Shown: positions 13,921-20,520 of the stretch, one piece after another
Position numbering within the stretch: position 1 is the stretch's first letter
How the letters are laid out: every line of letters starts with the position of its first letter
NCBI GenBank assembly: GCA_910585265.1
Contig: CAJUCA010000036.1
Span: 1-31,440 of the forward strand
Source of the DNA: an uncultured Oscillospiraceae bacterium
GTDB taxonomy: Bacteria > Bacillota > Clostridia > Oscillospirales > Oscillospiraceae
Length of the DNA stretch: 31,440 bases
Reading direction: 5' to 3'
Notes under the pieces: model-generated
The model's database searches: none
Told to the model about the DNA's origin: nothing
The model's input: the letters and a program-made list of their open reading frames with translations, nothing else
Program-made: the position numbers and the translations under genes

Positions 13921-14862
13921 TCAGGGGTAGCAGACGCCGAGAACAGCCGCCCACAGCGGGATGGTGAAGGCGGACAGCAGGGTGGACAGCAGTACCGTGG
14001 CGGCGGCCTCGAACTGGCTGTCCCGGCTGGGATCGTACTGGATGGTAAACGCCGCCAGCAGGGAGGCGGTGGGCAGGGCGGTGAAGATCACCGCCACCCG
14101 GGCCAGCTCCCCCTCCAGCCCCGCCAGCAGGCACAGGCCCAGGGTGAGGGCGGGGAGGGCCAGGGTGCGGATCAGGGGCGTCCACAGGTACTTGGGCCGC
14201 AGCAGGGCGCGGAAGTCATACTTCCCCAGGGAGATGCCGCACAGCACCATGCCCAGGGGGGAGGCGCAGGAGCCCAGGGAGTTGATCACGCCGGACACCG
14301 GGGCCGGCAGCTTCCATTGGGTGATGTACAGCAGCAGCCCCACGAACACCGCCACCACCGGCGGGGAGAACCAGCCCTTCAGCTTCTCCGGCAGGGTGCG
14401 CGCCCTGCGCTCCAGGCCCGGCGGGGAGAGCAGGGGCTCGGCGGAGCTGTAGTAGATCATCCGGTAGGGCACCAGGAACACCACAAAGTAGAACACCCCC
14501 GTGTCGCCGTACAGTGCCTCCACCACCGGGATGCCCACGAAGGTGAAGTTGGTGTAAAGCATACTGAACCGGGCAATTCGGGCGGAGGCCCCCCTGCCCA
14601 GCAGCCGGAAGGCCAGCTGGCCCAGGGCGAAGGTGACGGCCCAGAGGATCAGGGCCGCCGCCACCAGCCGCCCACAGTTTTTCAGCTCCTCCCAGGAGAA
14701 GGCCCCGGACATGGAGCGGACGATCATGCAGGGCAGGGCGATCTTCATCAGCAGGGAGGTGAGTTGCTTGTCGAAGTCGCCGGAGACGATGTGGGCGCGC
14801 CAGGCGAACAGGCCGACGGCCACCATGAGGATCAGCTGGACGGACAGGGACGCGGCGGTCAT
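13921..14862 (-). CDS. AEC (auxin efflux carrier) family transporter
   Basis: A 313-residue integral membrane protein with about ten hydrophobic segments and the 5+5 layout of the AEC/BART transporter superfamily. Landmarks are MKIALPCMIVRSM in TM2, MLYTNFTFVGIPVVEALYG in TM4 (the conserved N-x-G-x-P signature), the central hydrophilic loop at about 170-195 (LLSPPGLERRARTLPEKLKG), FSPPVVAVFVGLLLY, and PLGMVLCGISLG in TM8. Bacterial members export or import organic acids such as malate, malonate or auxin-like compounds; the substrate here is unknown. ATG at 14862 is chosen because AAGGAG lies 8 nt upstream; the longer frame would add a charged non-membrane leader. It has its own promoter, but the 79 bp between its stop and the esterase promoter contain no strong hairpin. 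Confidence 0.9.
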   Translation of the reverse strand: MTAASLSVQLILMVAVGLFAWRAHIVSGDFDKQLTSLLMKIALPCMIVRSMSGAFSWEELKNCGRLVAAALILWAVTFALGQLAFRLLGRGASARIARFSMLYTNFTFVGIPVVEALYGDTGVFYFVVFLVPYRMIYYSSAEPLLSPPGLERRARTLPEKLKGWFSPPVVAVFVGLLLYITQWKLPAPVSGVINSLGSCASPLGMVLCGISLGKYDFRALLRPKYLWTPLIRTLALPALTLGLCLLAGLEGELARVAVIFTALPTASLLAAFTIQYDPSRDSQFEAAATVLLSTLLSAFTIPLWAAVLGVCYP

Positions 14863-14893
14863 GGGGATCACTCCTTGATCAGACATCCCGCTT

Positions 14894-14922
14894 ATTATAG
14901 CAAAAGAATCCGCCCCTGGCAA
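14894..14922 (-). promoter_or_regulatory. Promoter of the AEC transporter gene
   Basis: Minus-strand TTGCCA (14922-14917), 17-bp spacer, perfect TATAAT (14899-14894), about 32 nt before the start. Confidence 0.83.
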
Positions 14923-14938
14923 ATTTTTTCCCGCCCCC

Positions 14939-14967
14939 TTGCTTTTTGAGCGGAAGTATGGTATAAA
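14939..14967 (+). promoter_or_regulatory. Promoter for the CNNM/HlyC-type gene, separated from it by a foldback element
   Basis: TTGCTT (14939-14944), 17-bp spacer, TATAAA (14962-14967). The next plus-strand gene starts at 15199, so foldback copy 2 would be transcribed as a long hairpin in its leader. Confidence 0.65.
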
Positions 14968-15011
14968 TCTTTCCAATACCTCCTATATGACAGGGGGCAA
15001 ATCTGTACTTA

Positions 15012-15172
15012 GAACCTGTATTCACAGCCGAGGATGCCGGCTGGCCGAGGGATTTTTCCGTCAGGCAAGGCGAATTTTCGCCGGAATACTTTGTGTATTG
15101 CAAGAAAATTCAACGCGGCATGGCGAAAAAAGACCCGGCCAGACGGCGTTTGAGGTTGTGAATACAGGTTCT
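15012..15172 (+). mobile_element. 161-bp foldback element (MITE-like), copy 2
   Basis: Termini GAACCTGTATTCACA / TGTGAATACAGGTTC, internal arms pairing along the full length (CTGGCC with GGCCAG, GAATTTTC with GAAAATTC), flanked by TA (15010-15011, 15173-15174). Nearly identical to copy 4. It sits between a promoter and the CNNM gene, 26 bp before the start codon. Confidence 0.88.
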
Positions 15173-15198
15173 TAAATATTAGGAGTTGATCTGTCCAA

Positions 15199-16467
15199 AT
15201 GGACCCAGATAGTATGATGCTGCTGGCCGTAGTGGTGCTGATGGTGGTGATGTCGGGGTATTTCTCCGCCACCGAGACGGCGTTTACCTCCCTCAACCGC
15301 ATCCGCCTGAAAAGCCGGGCCGAAAACGGCGACAAGAAGGCGGAAAAGACGCTGGAGCTGGCGGAGGACTATGACAAGCTGCTGTCCACCATTCTCATCG
15401 GCAACAACATCGTCAACAATGTGGCGGCCACCCTGTCCACCCTGCTGTTCATCAAGCTCATCGATCAGACCAACGGCCCGGCGGTGTCCACCATCGTGCT
15501 GACGGTGGTGGTGCTGATCTTCGGCGAGATCTCCCCCAAGAGCCTGGCCAAGGAGTCCCCGGAGAGCTTCGCCATGTTCTCCGCCCCCCTGCTGCGGCTG
15601 TTCATGGCGGTGCTGACGCCGCTGAATTTCCTGTTCAGCCTGTGGAAAAAGCTGCTCACCCGCCTGTTCCACAAGGAGCAGGACGAGGGGATCACCGACG
15701 AGGAGCTGGTGACCATCGTGTCCGAGGCGGAGGATCAGGGCGGCCTGGACAAGGAGGAGAGCCAGCTCATCCGTTCCGCCATCCGCTTCGACAACCTGGA
15801 GGCCGGGGACATCCTCACCCCCCGGGTGGACGTGGTGGCGGTGGAGGACACCTCCACCCTGGAGGAGGTGGCGGCGGTGTTCGCCACCGAAGGTTATTCC
15901 CGCCTGCCCGTCTACCACGAGAGCATCGACGACGTGGTGGGGGTGCTCCACCAGAAGGACCTGTTCTCCGCCCGCTTCCACGGACGGGCCCAGCTGGAGC
16001 CCCTGGTGCGCCCGGTGCTGCACATCACCTCCGGCACCAAGATCGACGATCTGATGCGCCAGTTCCAGCGCACCAAGACCCAGATGGCGGTGGTGGTGGA
16101 CGAGTACGGCGGCACCGAGGGCATCCTCACCATGGAGGACATTGTGGAGGAGCTGGTGGGGGAGATCTGGGACGAGCACGACGAGGTGGTGGAGGAGTTC
16201 CGCAAGCAGCCCGACGGCAGCTACCTCATTGCCTGCTCCGCCGATCTGGACGATCTGTACGAGCTGTTCCAGGTCACCGGGGAGTGCGATGCCGCCACCG
16301 TGTCCGGCTGGGTGCTGGAGGAGCTGGGCCGGGTGCCCGAGCCGGGGGACCGCTTTACCTGGGAGAACCTGGACGTGACCGTCACCCGGGCGGAGCACCA
16401 CCGGGTGCTGGAGATCCGGGTGGAGGTTCTGCCCGAGGCGGAGGACGGGGAGGCCGGAGAGGGTTGA
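15199..16467 (+). CDS. CNNM/CorC (HlyC-type, DUF21-CBS) membrane protein
   Basis: A 422-residue protein of the hemolysin C/CNNM family, linked to divalent cation (Mg2+/Co2+) transport or efflux; not a toxin despite the historical name. The DUF21 membrane domain covers about residues 1-185, with the N-terminal MSGYFSATETAFTSLN motif, LIGNNIVNNVAATL and GEISPKSLA, all hallmark DUF21 sequences. Next comes LDKEESQLIRSAIRFDNLEAGDIL-type linker sequence into the CBS pair (about 205-325; TPRVDVVAVEDT, YSRLPVYHESIDDVVGVLH, VVVDEYGGTEGILTMEDIVEELVGEI). The C-terminal CorC_HlyC domain (about 340-415) ends in an acidic tail. ATG at 15199 has AGGAG 13 nt upstream, a rather long spacing. The foldback element immediately upstream separates the gene from its apparent promoter. 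A strong hairpin follows the stop. Confidence 0.93.
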   Translation: MDPDSMMLLAVVVLMVVMSGYFSATETAFTSLNRIRLKSRAENGDKKAEKTLELAEDYDKLLSTILIGNNIVNNVAATLSTLLFIKLIDQTNGPAVSTIVLTVVVLIFGEISPKSLAKESPESFAMFSAPLLRLFMAVLTPLNFLFSLWKKLLTRLFHKEQDEGITDEELVTIVSEAEDQGGLDKEESQLIRSAIRFDNLEAGDILTPRVDVVAVEDTSTLEEVAAVFATEGYSRLPVYHESIDDVVGVLHQKDLFSARFHGRAQLEPLVRPVLHITSGTKIDDLMRQFQRTKTQMAVVVDEYGGTEGILTMEDIVEELVGEIWDEHDEVVEEFRKQPDGSYLIACSADLDDLYELFQVTGECDAATVSGWVLEELGRVPEPGDRFTWENLDVTVTRAEHHRVLEIRVEVLPEAEDGEAGEG

Positions 16468-16495
16468 CCCCGCCGCCCATACTGCGGCAGATTCG

Positions 16496-16534
16496 GCGCG
16501 GCCGCCCGGTGGCTCGGGCGGCCGCGCATTTTTT
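16496..16534 (+). terminator. Strong hairpin with T6 tail between the CNNM gene and mtaB
   Basis: Perfect 13-bp GC stem GCGCGGCCGCCCG / CGGGCGGCCGCGC, 6-nt loop, then ATTTTTT. The mtaB ribosome binding site begins at the next base and its start codon is 17 nt away, leaving no space for a promoter. Confidence 0.92.
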
Positions 16535-16550
16535 GAAGGGGGGATCGCCC

Positions 16551-17858
16551 GTGCGGATTGCCATTTACACCCTGGGCTGCAAGGTGAACCAGGTGGAGAC
16601 CCAGGCCATGGAGCGGGAGCTGATCCGCCGGGGCCACGCCCTGGCGGACTTTGACGGCCCCGCCGACGCCTATATTGTGAACACCTGCACCGTCACCGCC
16701 GTCAGCGACAAGAAGTGCCGGGGGATCATCCGCCGCACCCGGAAAAACGGGCCGGAGGCGGTGGTGGCGGTGTGCGGCTGCTACGCCCAGACCGACCCGG
16801 AGGCGGTGTCCGCCCTGGGGGTGGATCTGGTGTCCGGATCGGCGGGGCGGCTGGAGTTCCTGGATCGGCTGGAGGGGCTTTTCCGGGAGCGGGCCGCCCC
16901 AGTGGTGGCGGTGGACGAGGCTCTGGAACGGCGGGACTTCGAGCGGCTGCCCGCCGGGGGCGGGGTGGGCCGCACCAGGGCCATGCTGAAGGTGGAGGAC
17001 GGCTGCGCCAACTTCTGTACCTACTGCGTCATTCCCTACGCCCGGGGGCCGGTGCGCTCCCTGCCCCTGCGGGAGGCGGCGGCGGAGGCCCGGCGGCTGG
17101 CGGGGGAGGGCTACCGGGAGATCGTCCTGACGGGGATCGAGATCTCCTCCTGGGGCCGGGATCTTCGGACGGGGGAGACCCTCATCGACCTCATCGAATC
17201 CGTGTGCGCCGCCGCGCCGGACTGCCGGGTCCGGCTGGGCTCCCTGGAGCCCCGGACCATCACGGAGGACTTCTGCGTGCGGGCGGCGGGCCTGCCCAAC
17301 CTGTGCCCCCACTTCCACCTGTCCCTCCAGAGCGGCTGTGACGCCACGCTGAAGCGGATGAACCGCAAATACGGCACCGCCCGGTATCTGGAGAGCGTGG
17401 ACCTGCTGCGGAAGCATTTCCAGAAGCCCGGCCCGGCCATTACCACCGATCTGATCGTGGGCTTCCCCGGCGAGACGGAGGAGGAGTTTGCCCAGACCCT
17501 GGACTTCATCCGGCAGTGCGCCTTTTCCGCCATGCACATATTCCCCTACTCCAAGCGTCCCGGCACCCCGGCGGCGGACAGGCCCGGACAGGTGCCCAAC
17601 GCCGTCAAGGAGGCCCGGGCCAGAGAGGCGGGGGCCGCTGCCGCCCGGATGGAGCGGCGCAGCCTGGAGCAGTGGAAGCGGGTGGAGGTGCTGTTCGAGG
17701 AGGAGAAGGACGGCCTGTGGTGGGGCCACACCACCCGGTACTGCAAGGTGGGGGTGGAGAGCGGCGAAAACCTCCACAACCAGCTCCGGCAGGTGGACGT
17801 CACCGGCGTGGCGGGAAATGCCCTCATGGGCGAGCTTGCGCCGGAGCGGGAAGCATGA
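16551..17858 (+). CDS. mtaB: tRNA (N6-L-threonylcarbamoyladenosine(37)-C2)-methylthiotransferase
   Basis: Radical-SAM methylthiotransferase converting t6A37 to ms2t6A37 in tRNAs that read ANN codons. The 435-residue protein has the UPF0004 domain with auxiliary-cluster cysteines C10 (TLGCKVNQVE), C46 (NTCTVT) and C77 (CGCYAQ), then the radical-SAM motif CANFCTYC (C152, C156, C159), LTGIEISSWG, RLGSLEP, HLSLQSGCDATLKRM and DLIVGFPGETEEEF, and a C-terminal TRAM domain (about 370-430). The LGCKVNQ and CVIPYARG motifs distinguish MtaB from MiaB and RimO. Start is GTG, with GAAGGGGGG 7 nt upstream. The gene begins right after a strong terminator, so its expression probably relies on read-through or a promoter within the CNNM gene. 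The promoter for mscS overlaps its 3' end. Confidence 0.95.
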   Translation: MRIAIYTLGCKVNQVETQAMERELIRRGHALADFDGPADAYIVNTCTVTAVSDKKCRGIIRRTRKNGPEAVVAVCGCYAQTDPEAVSALGVDLVSGSAGRLEFLDRLEGLFRERAAPVVAVDEALERRDFERLPAGGGVGRTRAMLKVEDGCANFCTYCVIPYARGPVRSLPLREAAAEARRLAGEGYREIVLTGIEISSWGRDLRTGETLIDLIESVCAAAPDCRVRLGSLEPRTITEDFCVRAAGLPNLCPHFHLSLQSGCDATLKRMNRKYGTARYLESVDLLRKHFQKPGPAITTDLIVGFPGETEEEFAQTLDFIRQCAFSAMHIFPYSKRPGTPAADRPGQVPNAVKEARAREAGAAAARMERRSLEQWKRVEVLFEEEKDGLWWGHTTRYCKVGVESGENLHNQLRQVDVTGVAGNALMGELAPEREA

Positions 17859-17864
17859 TATAAT
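17836..17864 (+). promoter_or_regulatory. Promoter for mscS inside the 3' end of mtaB
   Basis: TTGCGC (17836-17841), 17-bp spacer, perfect TATAAT (17859-17864), about 35 nt before the MscS start. Confidence 0.72.
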
Positions 17865-17899
17865 GATAGAAGTACGCCAGAGAGAAAGGGGGCGGGGCT

Positions 17900-18823
17900 A
17901 TGCCGGAATCCCTCACCGGAATCGTGCCGGAGGATACCGCCAAGGGCCTGTGGGACAGCATCAAAAACATCACCGCCAGCAGTATCTTCAACGCGGTGCT
18001 GGTGGCGGCGGCCTGCCTGGTGGCCATGAAGCTGCTGCTGAAGGTGCTGGACCGCGCCTTGGGCCGCTCCAAGCTGGACGCGCCCCTGAAAACGCTGCTG
18101 CGGACGCTGGCGAAGGCCGGACTGTGGTTCGTCACCGTCATTATTGTGATGGAGTGCCTGAACATCGAGGCCACCTCCCTGGTGGCGGTGCTGTCGGTGG
18201 TGGGGCTGGCCTTCTCCCTGGCCCTGCAGAGCTTCCTGTCCAACGCGGCGGGGGGGATGCAGATCCTGGCCTCCCATCCCTTTTCCGAGGGGGATTTTGT
18301 GGAGGCCGGGGGCTGTTCCGGCACGGTGGAGGAGATCGGGCTGTTCTACACCAAGCTCACCACCCCGGACAACAAGCTGGTGCAGATGCCCAACAGCTCC
18401 ATCGTCACCGCCAACATCACCAACTTTTCCCAACAGCCCACCCGCCGGGTGGAGCTGCGGGTGTCCGCCTCCTACGACGCGGCCCCGGACAGGGTGATCG
18501 CCCTGCTGGCCCGGATGGCGGCGGAGCACCCCCTGATACTGGACGATCCCAACCAGATGATCCACGTGGACGGCTACGGCGGCAGCGCGGTCCAGTACGT
18601 CATGCGGGTGTGGTGCGCCAACGCCGACTACTGGACGGTGTACTATGACCTGATGGACGGCTTCAAAGCCGCCTTTGACGCCGCGGGCATCGAGATGACC
18701 TACCCCCACCTGAACATACACCTGGGGGAGGGGGCATATGCTGATCCGGACGCCCTCGGGCGTGGGGATAAAAAACGGGCGGCGGGTCCGCCCGAAAAGA
18801 GCGTAAGGAGGAATGATGGATGA
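17900..18823 (+). CDS. mscS: Small-conductance mechanosensitive channel (MscS family)
   Basis: Membrane channel that opens on hypo-osmotic shock to release solutes. The 307-residue protein has three predicted membrane helices (about 30-50, 68-88 and 93-125). The third is the pore helix, with SVVGLAFSLALQSFLSNAAGG followed by MQILASHPFSEGDFV, where the channel domain enters the beta-domain. The MscS beta-domain motif follows: GTVEEIGLFYTKLTT and NKLVQMPNSSIVTANITNFS. A C-terminal alpha-beta domain (about 185-275) ends in TYPHLNIHL, then a charged tail of about 30 residues (DPDALGRGDKKRAAG) not typical of the family. AGAAAGGGGGCGGGGCT precedes the ATG. Its TGA overlaps the ATG of the next gene (ATGA), so the two are translationally coupled. 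Confidence 0.92.
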   Translation: MPESLTGIVPEDTAKGLWDSIKNITASSIFNAVLVAAACLVAMKLLLKVLDRALGRSKLDAPLKTLLRTLAKAGLWFVTVIIVMECLNIEATSLVAVLSVVGLAFSLALQSFLSNAAGGMQILASHPFSEGDFVEAGGCSGTVEEIGLFYTKLTTPDNKLVQMPNSSIVTANITNFSQQPTRRVELRVSASYDAAPDRVIALLARMAAEHPLILDDPNQMIHVDGYGGSAVQYVMRVWCANADYWTVYYDLMDGFKAAFDAAGIEMTYPHLNIHLGEGAYADPDALGRGDKKRAAGPPEKSVRRNDG

Positions 18824-19422
18824 ACTATCCAAGCGCAGCCGGAGGGCTGAAAAACATGTTCGTGGCTCAGATCCTGGTCCTTGTGGGCGGGGTGCTTACC
18901 GTGGTGGGTGCGGTAGGGGCGGTGTTCACGCTGGGGCTTTCGGCCATCCTGCTTTTGCCGGCGTCGCTGCTGATGCTGGTGGGGGGCATCCTGGAGTTCT
19001 GGGGGCTGTATAAGGCCAGCGCGGACGACCAGGGCTACCGGGGCGCGCTGCTGTTTGTGGTCGTTGGCGTGGTGCTGGGCATTGTGGGCGGCGTGATCGC
19101 CAAGGAGGAGGGCCTGCTCAAGACCCTGCTGTCCGTTGTCCAGACTGTGCTGAACTTCCTGGTGGTGAACGCCGTGTGCCAGACCACCTCCAACCTGCTC
19201 CACTCCATGGGCAAGGAGGAGCTGGCGGAAAAGGGGAACACCGTCTCCAAGATCTACTTCATCTGCACCGTGATCTCGGTGGTGTGCGCCCTGGTGGGGG
19301 CCATCCCCATCCTCAACATTCTGGCGGGCCTTGCCGGACTGGTGGGCGGCGTCATTACCATCGTGGGCTATGTGCTGTACCTGAGCTTCCTCAGCAGCGG
19401 CGGCAGGGCACTGGAATACTGA
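18820..19422 (+). CDS. Uncharacterised multi-pass membrane protein coupled to mscS
   Basis: A 200-residue hydrophobic protein with about five membrane segments (roughly residues 14-36, 40-62, 72-92, 143-165 and 170-192) and a hydrophilic stretch at about 95-140 (NAVCQTTSNLLHSMGKEELAEKGN). I recognise no named family, though its layout resembles small DUF-type membrane proteins of clostridia with Gly/Val/Leu-rich helices. Its ATG overlaps the mscS stop codon, and TAAGGAGG lies 8 nt upstream inside the mscS tail, so it is made from the same transcript and may modulate or accompany the channel; that is inference from position alone. A strong terminator follows. Confidence 0.78.
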   Translation: MNYPSAAGGLKNMFVAQILVLVGGVLTVVGAVGAVFTLGLSAILLLPASLLMLVGGILEFWGLYKASADDQGYRGALLFVVVGVVLGIVGGVIAKEEGLLKTLLSVVQTVLNFLVVNAVCQTTSNLLHSMGKEELAEKGNTVSKIYFICTVISVVCALVGAIPILNILAGLAGLVGGVITIVGYVLYLSFLSSGGRALEY

Positions 19423-19433
19423 CCGGAACCGTC

Positions 19434-19465
19434 AAGGCCCGGCCGCAGACGCGGCCGGGCCTTTT
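19434..19465 (+). terminator. Intrinsic terminator of the mscS operon
   Basis: Stem AAGGCCCGGCCGC / GCGGCCGGGCCTT with loop AGAC and TTTT tail. Confidence 0.93.
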
Positions 19466-19490
19466 CCCGCTTCCCTTTTGGGGCGGGCTG

Positions 19491-19499
19491 TGGTATACT
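19491..19499 (+). promoter_or_regulatory. Extended -10 promoter for tmk
   Basis: TGGTATACT gives a TGn extension plus TATACT (19494-19499). The -35 region (TTCCCT at 19471-19476) is poor, which fits an extended -10 promoter. About 30 nt before the tmk start. Confidence 0.6.
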
Positions 19500-19529
19500 G
19501 GGAAAAAATGCACCGCGGAGGGACAGGCT

Positions 19530-20168
19530 ATGGAAAAGGGAACATTCATCGCCCTGGAGGGCATTGACGGATCGGGCAAGAGCAGCCAGATCGGGCGGCT
19601 GACGGCCCGCCTGGAGGGCATGGGGGTGCGCTGTCTGGCCACCCGGGAGCCTACCGGAGGCCCGGTGGGCTCCCTGATCCGGCAGATCTTCACTGGGCGG
19701 GTGAGCGCGGACCCCCGGGTGATCGCCGCGCTGTACGCCGCCGACCGCATCGACCATCTGGTGAATGAGGTGGACGGCCTGTGCGCCGCCATTGACCAGG
19801 GGATCACCGTAGTCAGCGACCGCTATTACTTCTCCTCCTACGCCTACCACAGCGTGGACGTGGACATGGACTGGGTGATCCAGGCCAACGCCCTGAGCGC
19901 GGGGCTGCTGCGGCCCACCCTGACGGTGTTCCTGGACGTGCCGGTGGAGACCGCCCTGGAGCGGATTCACCAAAACCGCAGGGTGGAGGAGATCTTTGAC
20001 GGGGAGGAGCGGCTGCGCCGCACCCGGGAGCTGTACTTTGAGGCGTTCCGGCGGTTGGAGGGCGTGGAGCGGGTGGCCGTGGTGGACGGCTCGGGCACGC
20101 AGGAGCAGGTGGCGGAGCGGATCTGGGCGGCGATCGCGCCCTGTTTTTCCGGCGGCACGGCGGAGTGA
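19530..20168 (+). CDS. tmk: Thymidylate kinase
   Basis: Phosphorylates dTMP to dTDP for DNA synthesis. The 212-residue cytosolic enzyme has the usual family length. The P-loop is GIDGSGKSSQ (11-20), the DRX-type dTMP-binding motif is TREPTGGPVG (38-47), SDRYYFSS (96-103) holds the sugar- and base-contacting residues, and the LID region is near HQNRRVEEIFDGEE (147-160). The TREPTGGP variant replaces the common REPGGT and is seen in a diverged clostridial subgroup, so activity is likely but kinetics may differ. CGGAGGG lies 8 nt before the ATG. Transcribed alone from an extended -10 promoter; no obvious terminator before the next promoter, which begins 26 bp after its stop. Confidence 0.93.
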   Translation: MEKGTFIALEGIDGSGKSSQIGRLTARLEGMGVRCLATREPTGGPVGSLIRQIFTGRVSADPRVIAALYAADRIDHLVNEVDGLCAAIDQGITVVSDRYYFSSYAYHSVDVDMDWVIQANALSAGLLRPTLTVFLDVPVETALERIHQNRRVEEIFDGEERLRRTRELYFEAFRRLEGVERVAVVDGSGTQEQVAERIWAAIAPCFSGGTAE

Positions 20169-20193
20169 GGATCAAGGAAAATCCAGCTTCCTA

Positions 20194-20222
20194 TTGACAA
20201 GCTGGTAAACAAGTAGTATTAT
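20194..20222 (+). promoter_or_regulatory. Consensus promoter for the lysine-riboswitch transcript
   Basis: Perfect TTGACA (20194-20199), 17-bp spacer, TATTAT (20217-20222). A dyad CCAGCTT (20183-20189) / AAGCTGG (20199-20205) flanks the -35 box and could be an operator or a relic of a tmk terminator. Confidence 0.88.
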
Positions 20223-20244
20223 CCTTGTATATTCCAAGTGAATA

Positions 20245-20415
20245 CCGTTTGATAGAGGCGCGGACGCCATGCGTACCGCGGGGCCAACGGCACAGGCAGC
20301 CGGCCCCGTGGGAGAGGGACGCCCGCCGAAGGCGCAGGGGTCGGCCGAAGCCCCCAGCCTGGGCCGTGGGAGAATATCCCCCGGACTGTCACGAATCGTG
20401 GAGCGCTATCAGTCC
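20245..20415 (+). ncRNA. Lysine riboswitch (L box)
   Basis: Matches the known L-box core in order: P1 strand GATAG followed by AGGCGC (20251-20261), the GAGAGGGACGCC-CGCCGAAGGC region, CTGGGCCGTGGGAGAATA, then GGACTGTCACGAATCGTGG and the closing GAGCGCTATC (20401-20410). The GCCGAAGG and GGACTGTCA segments are conserved in the lysine aptamer. Lysine binding is expected to favour the terminator just downstream and so lower transporter synthesis. Confidence 0.92.
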
Positions 20416-20455
20416 GCTGTCCAGCCCTTGGGGAGGCGGATGTCCAGTCCATTCC

Positions 20456-20483
20456 GGACGCTCCTGCGGGAGCGTCCTTTTTT
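20456..20483 (+). terminator. Riboswitch-controlled terminator
   Basis: Perfect 9-bp stem GGACGCTCC / GGAGCGTCC, 4-nt loop, TTTTTT tail, located between the lysine aptamer and the transporter's ribosome binding site. The upstream AGTCCGCTGTCC and GTCCAGTCC segments could form the alternative antiterminator. Confidence 0.9.
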
Positions 20484-20520
20484 GTGGTCACGCGGTATTT
20501 TCTTGCAGGGAGGAAAAGAA

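Noticed and set aside
15199..16467. Hemolysin
   Set aside because: The HlyC name is historical; DUF21, CBS and CorC_HlyC domains indicate a CNNM-type ion-transport protein.
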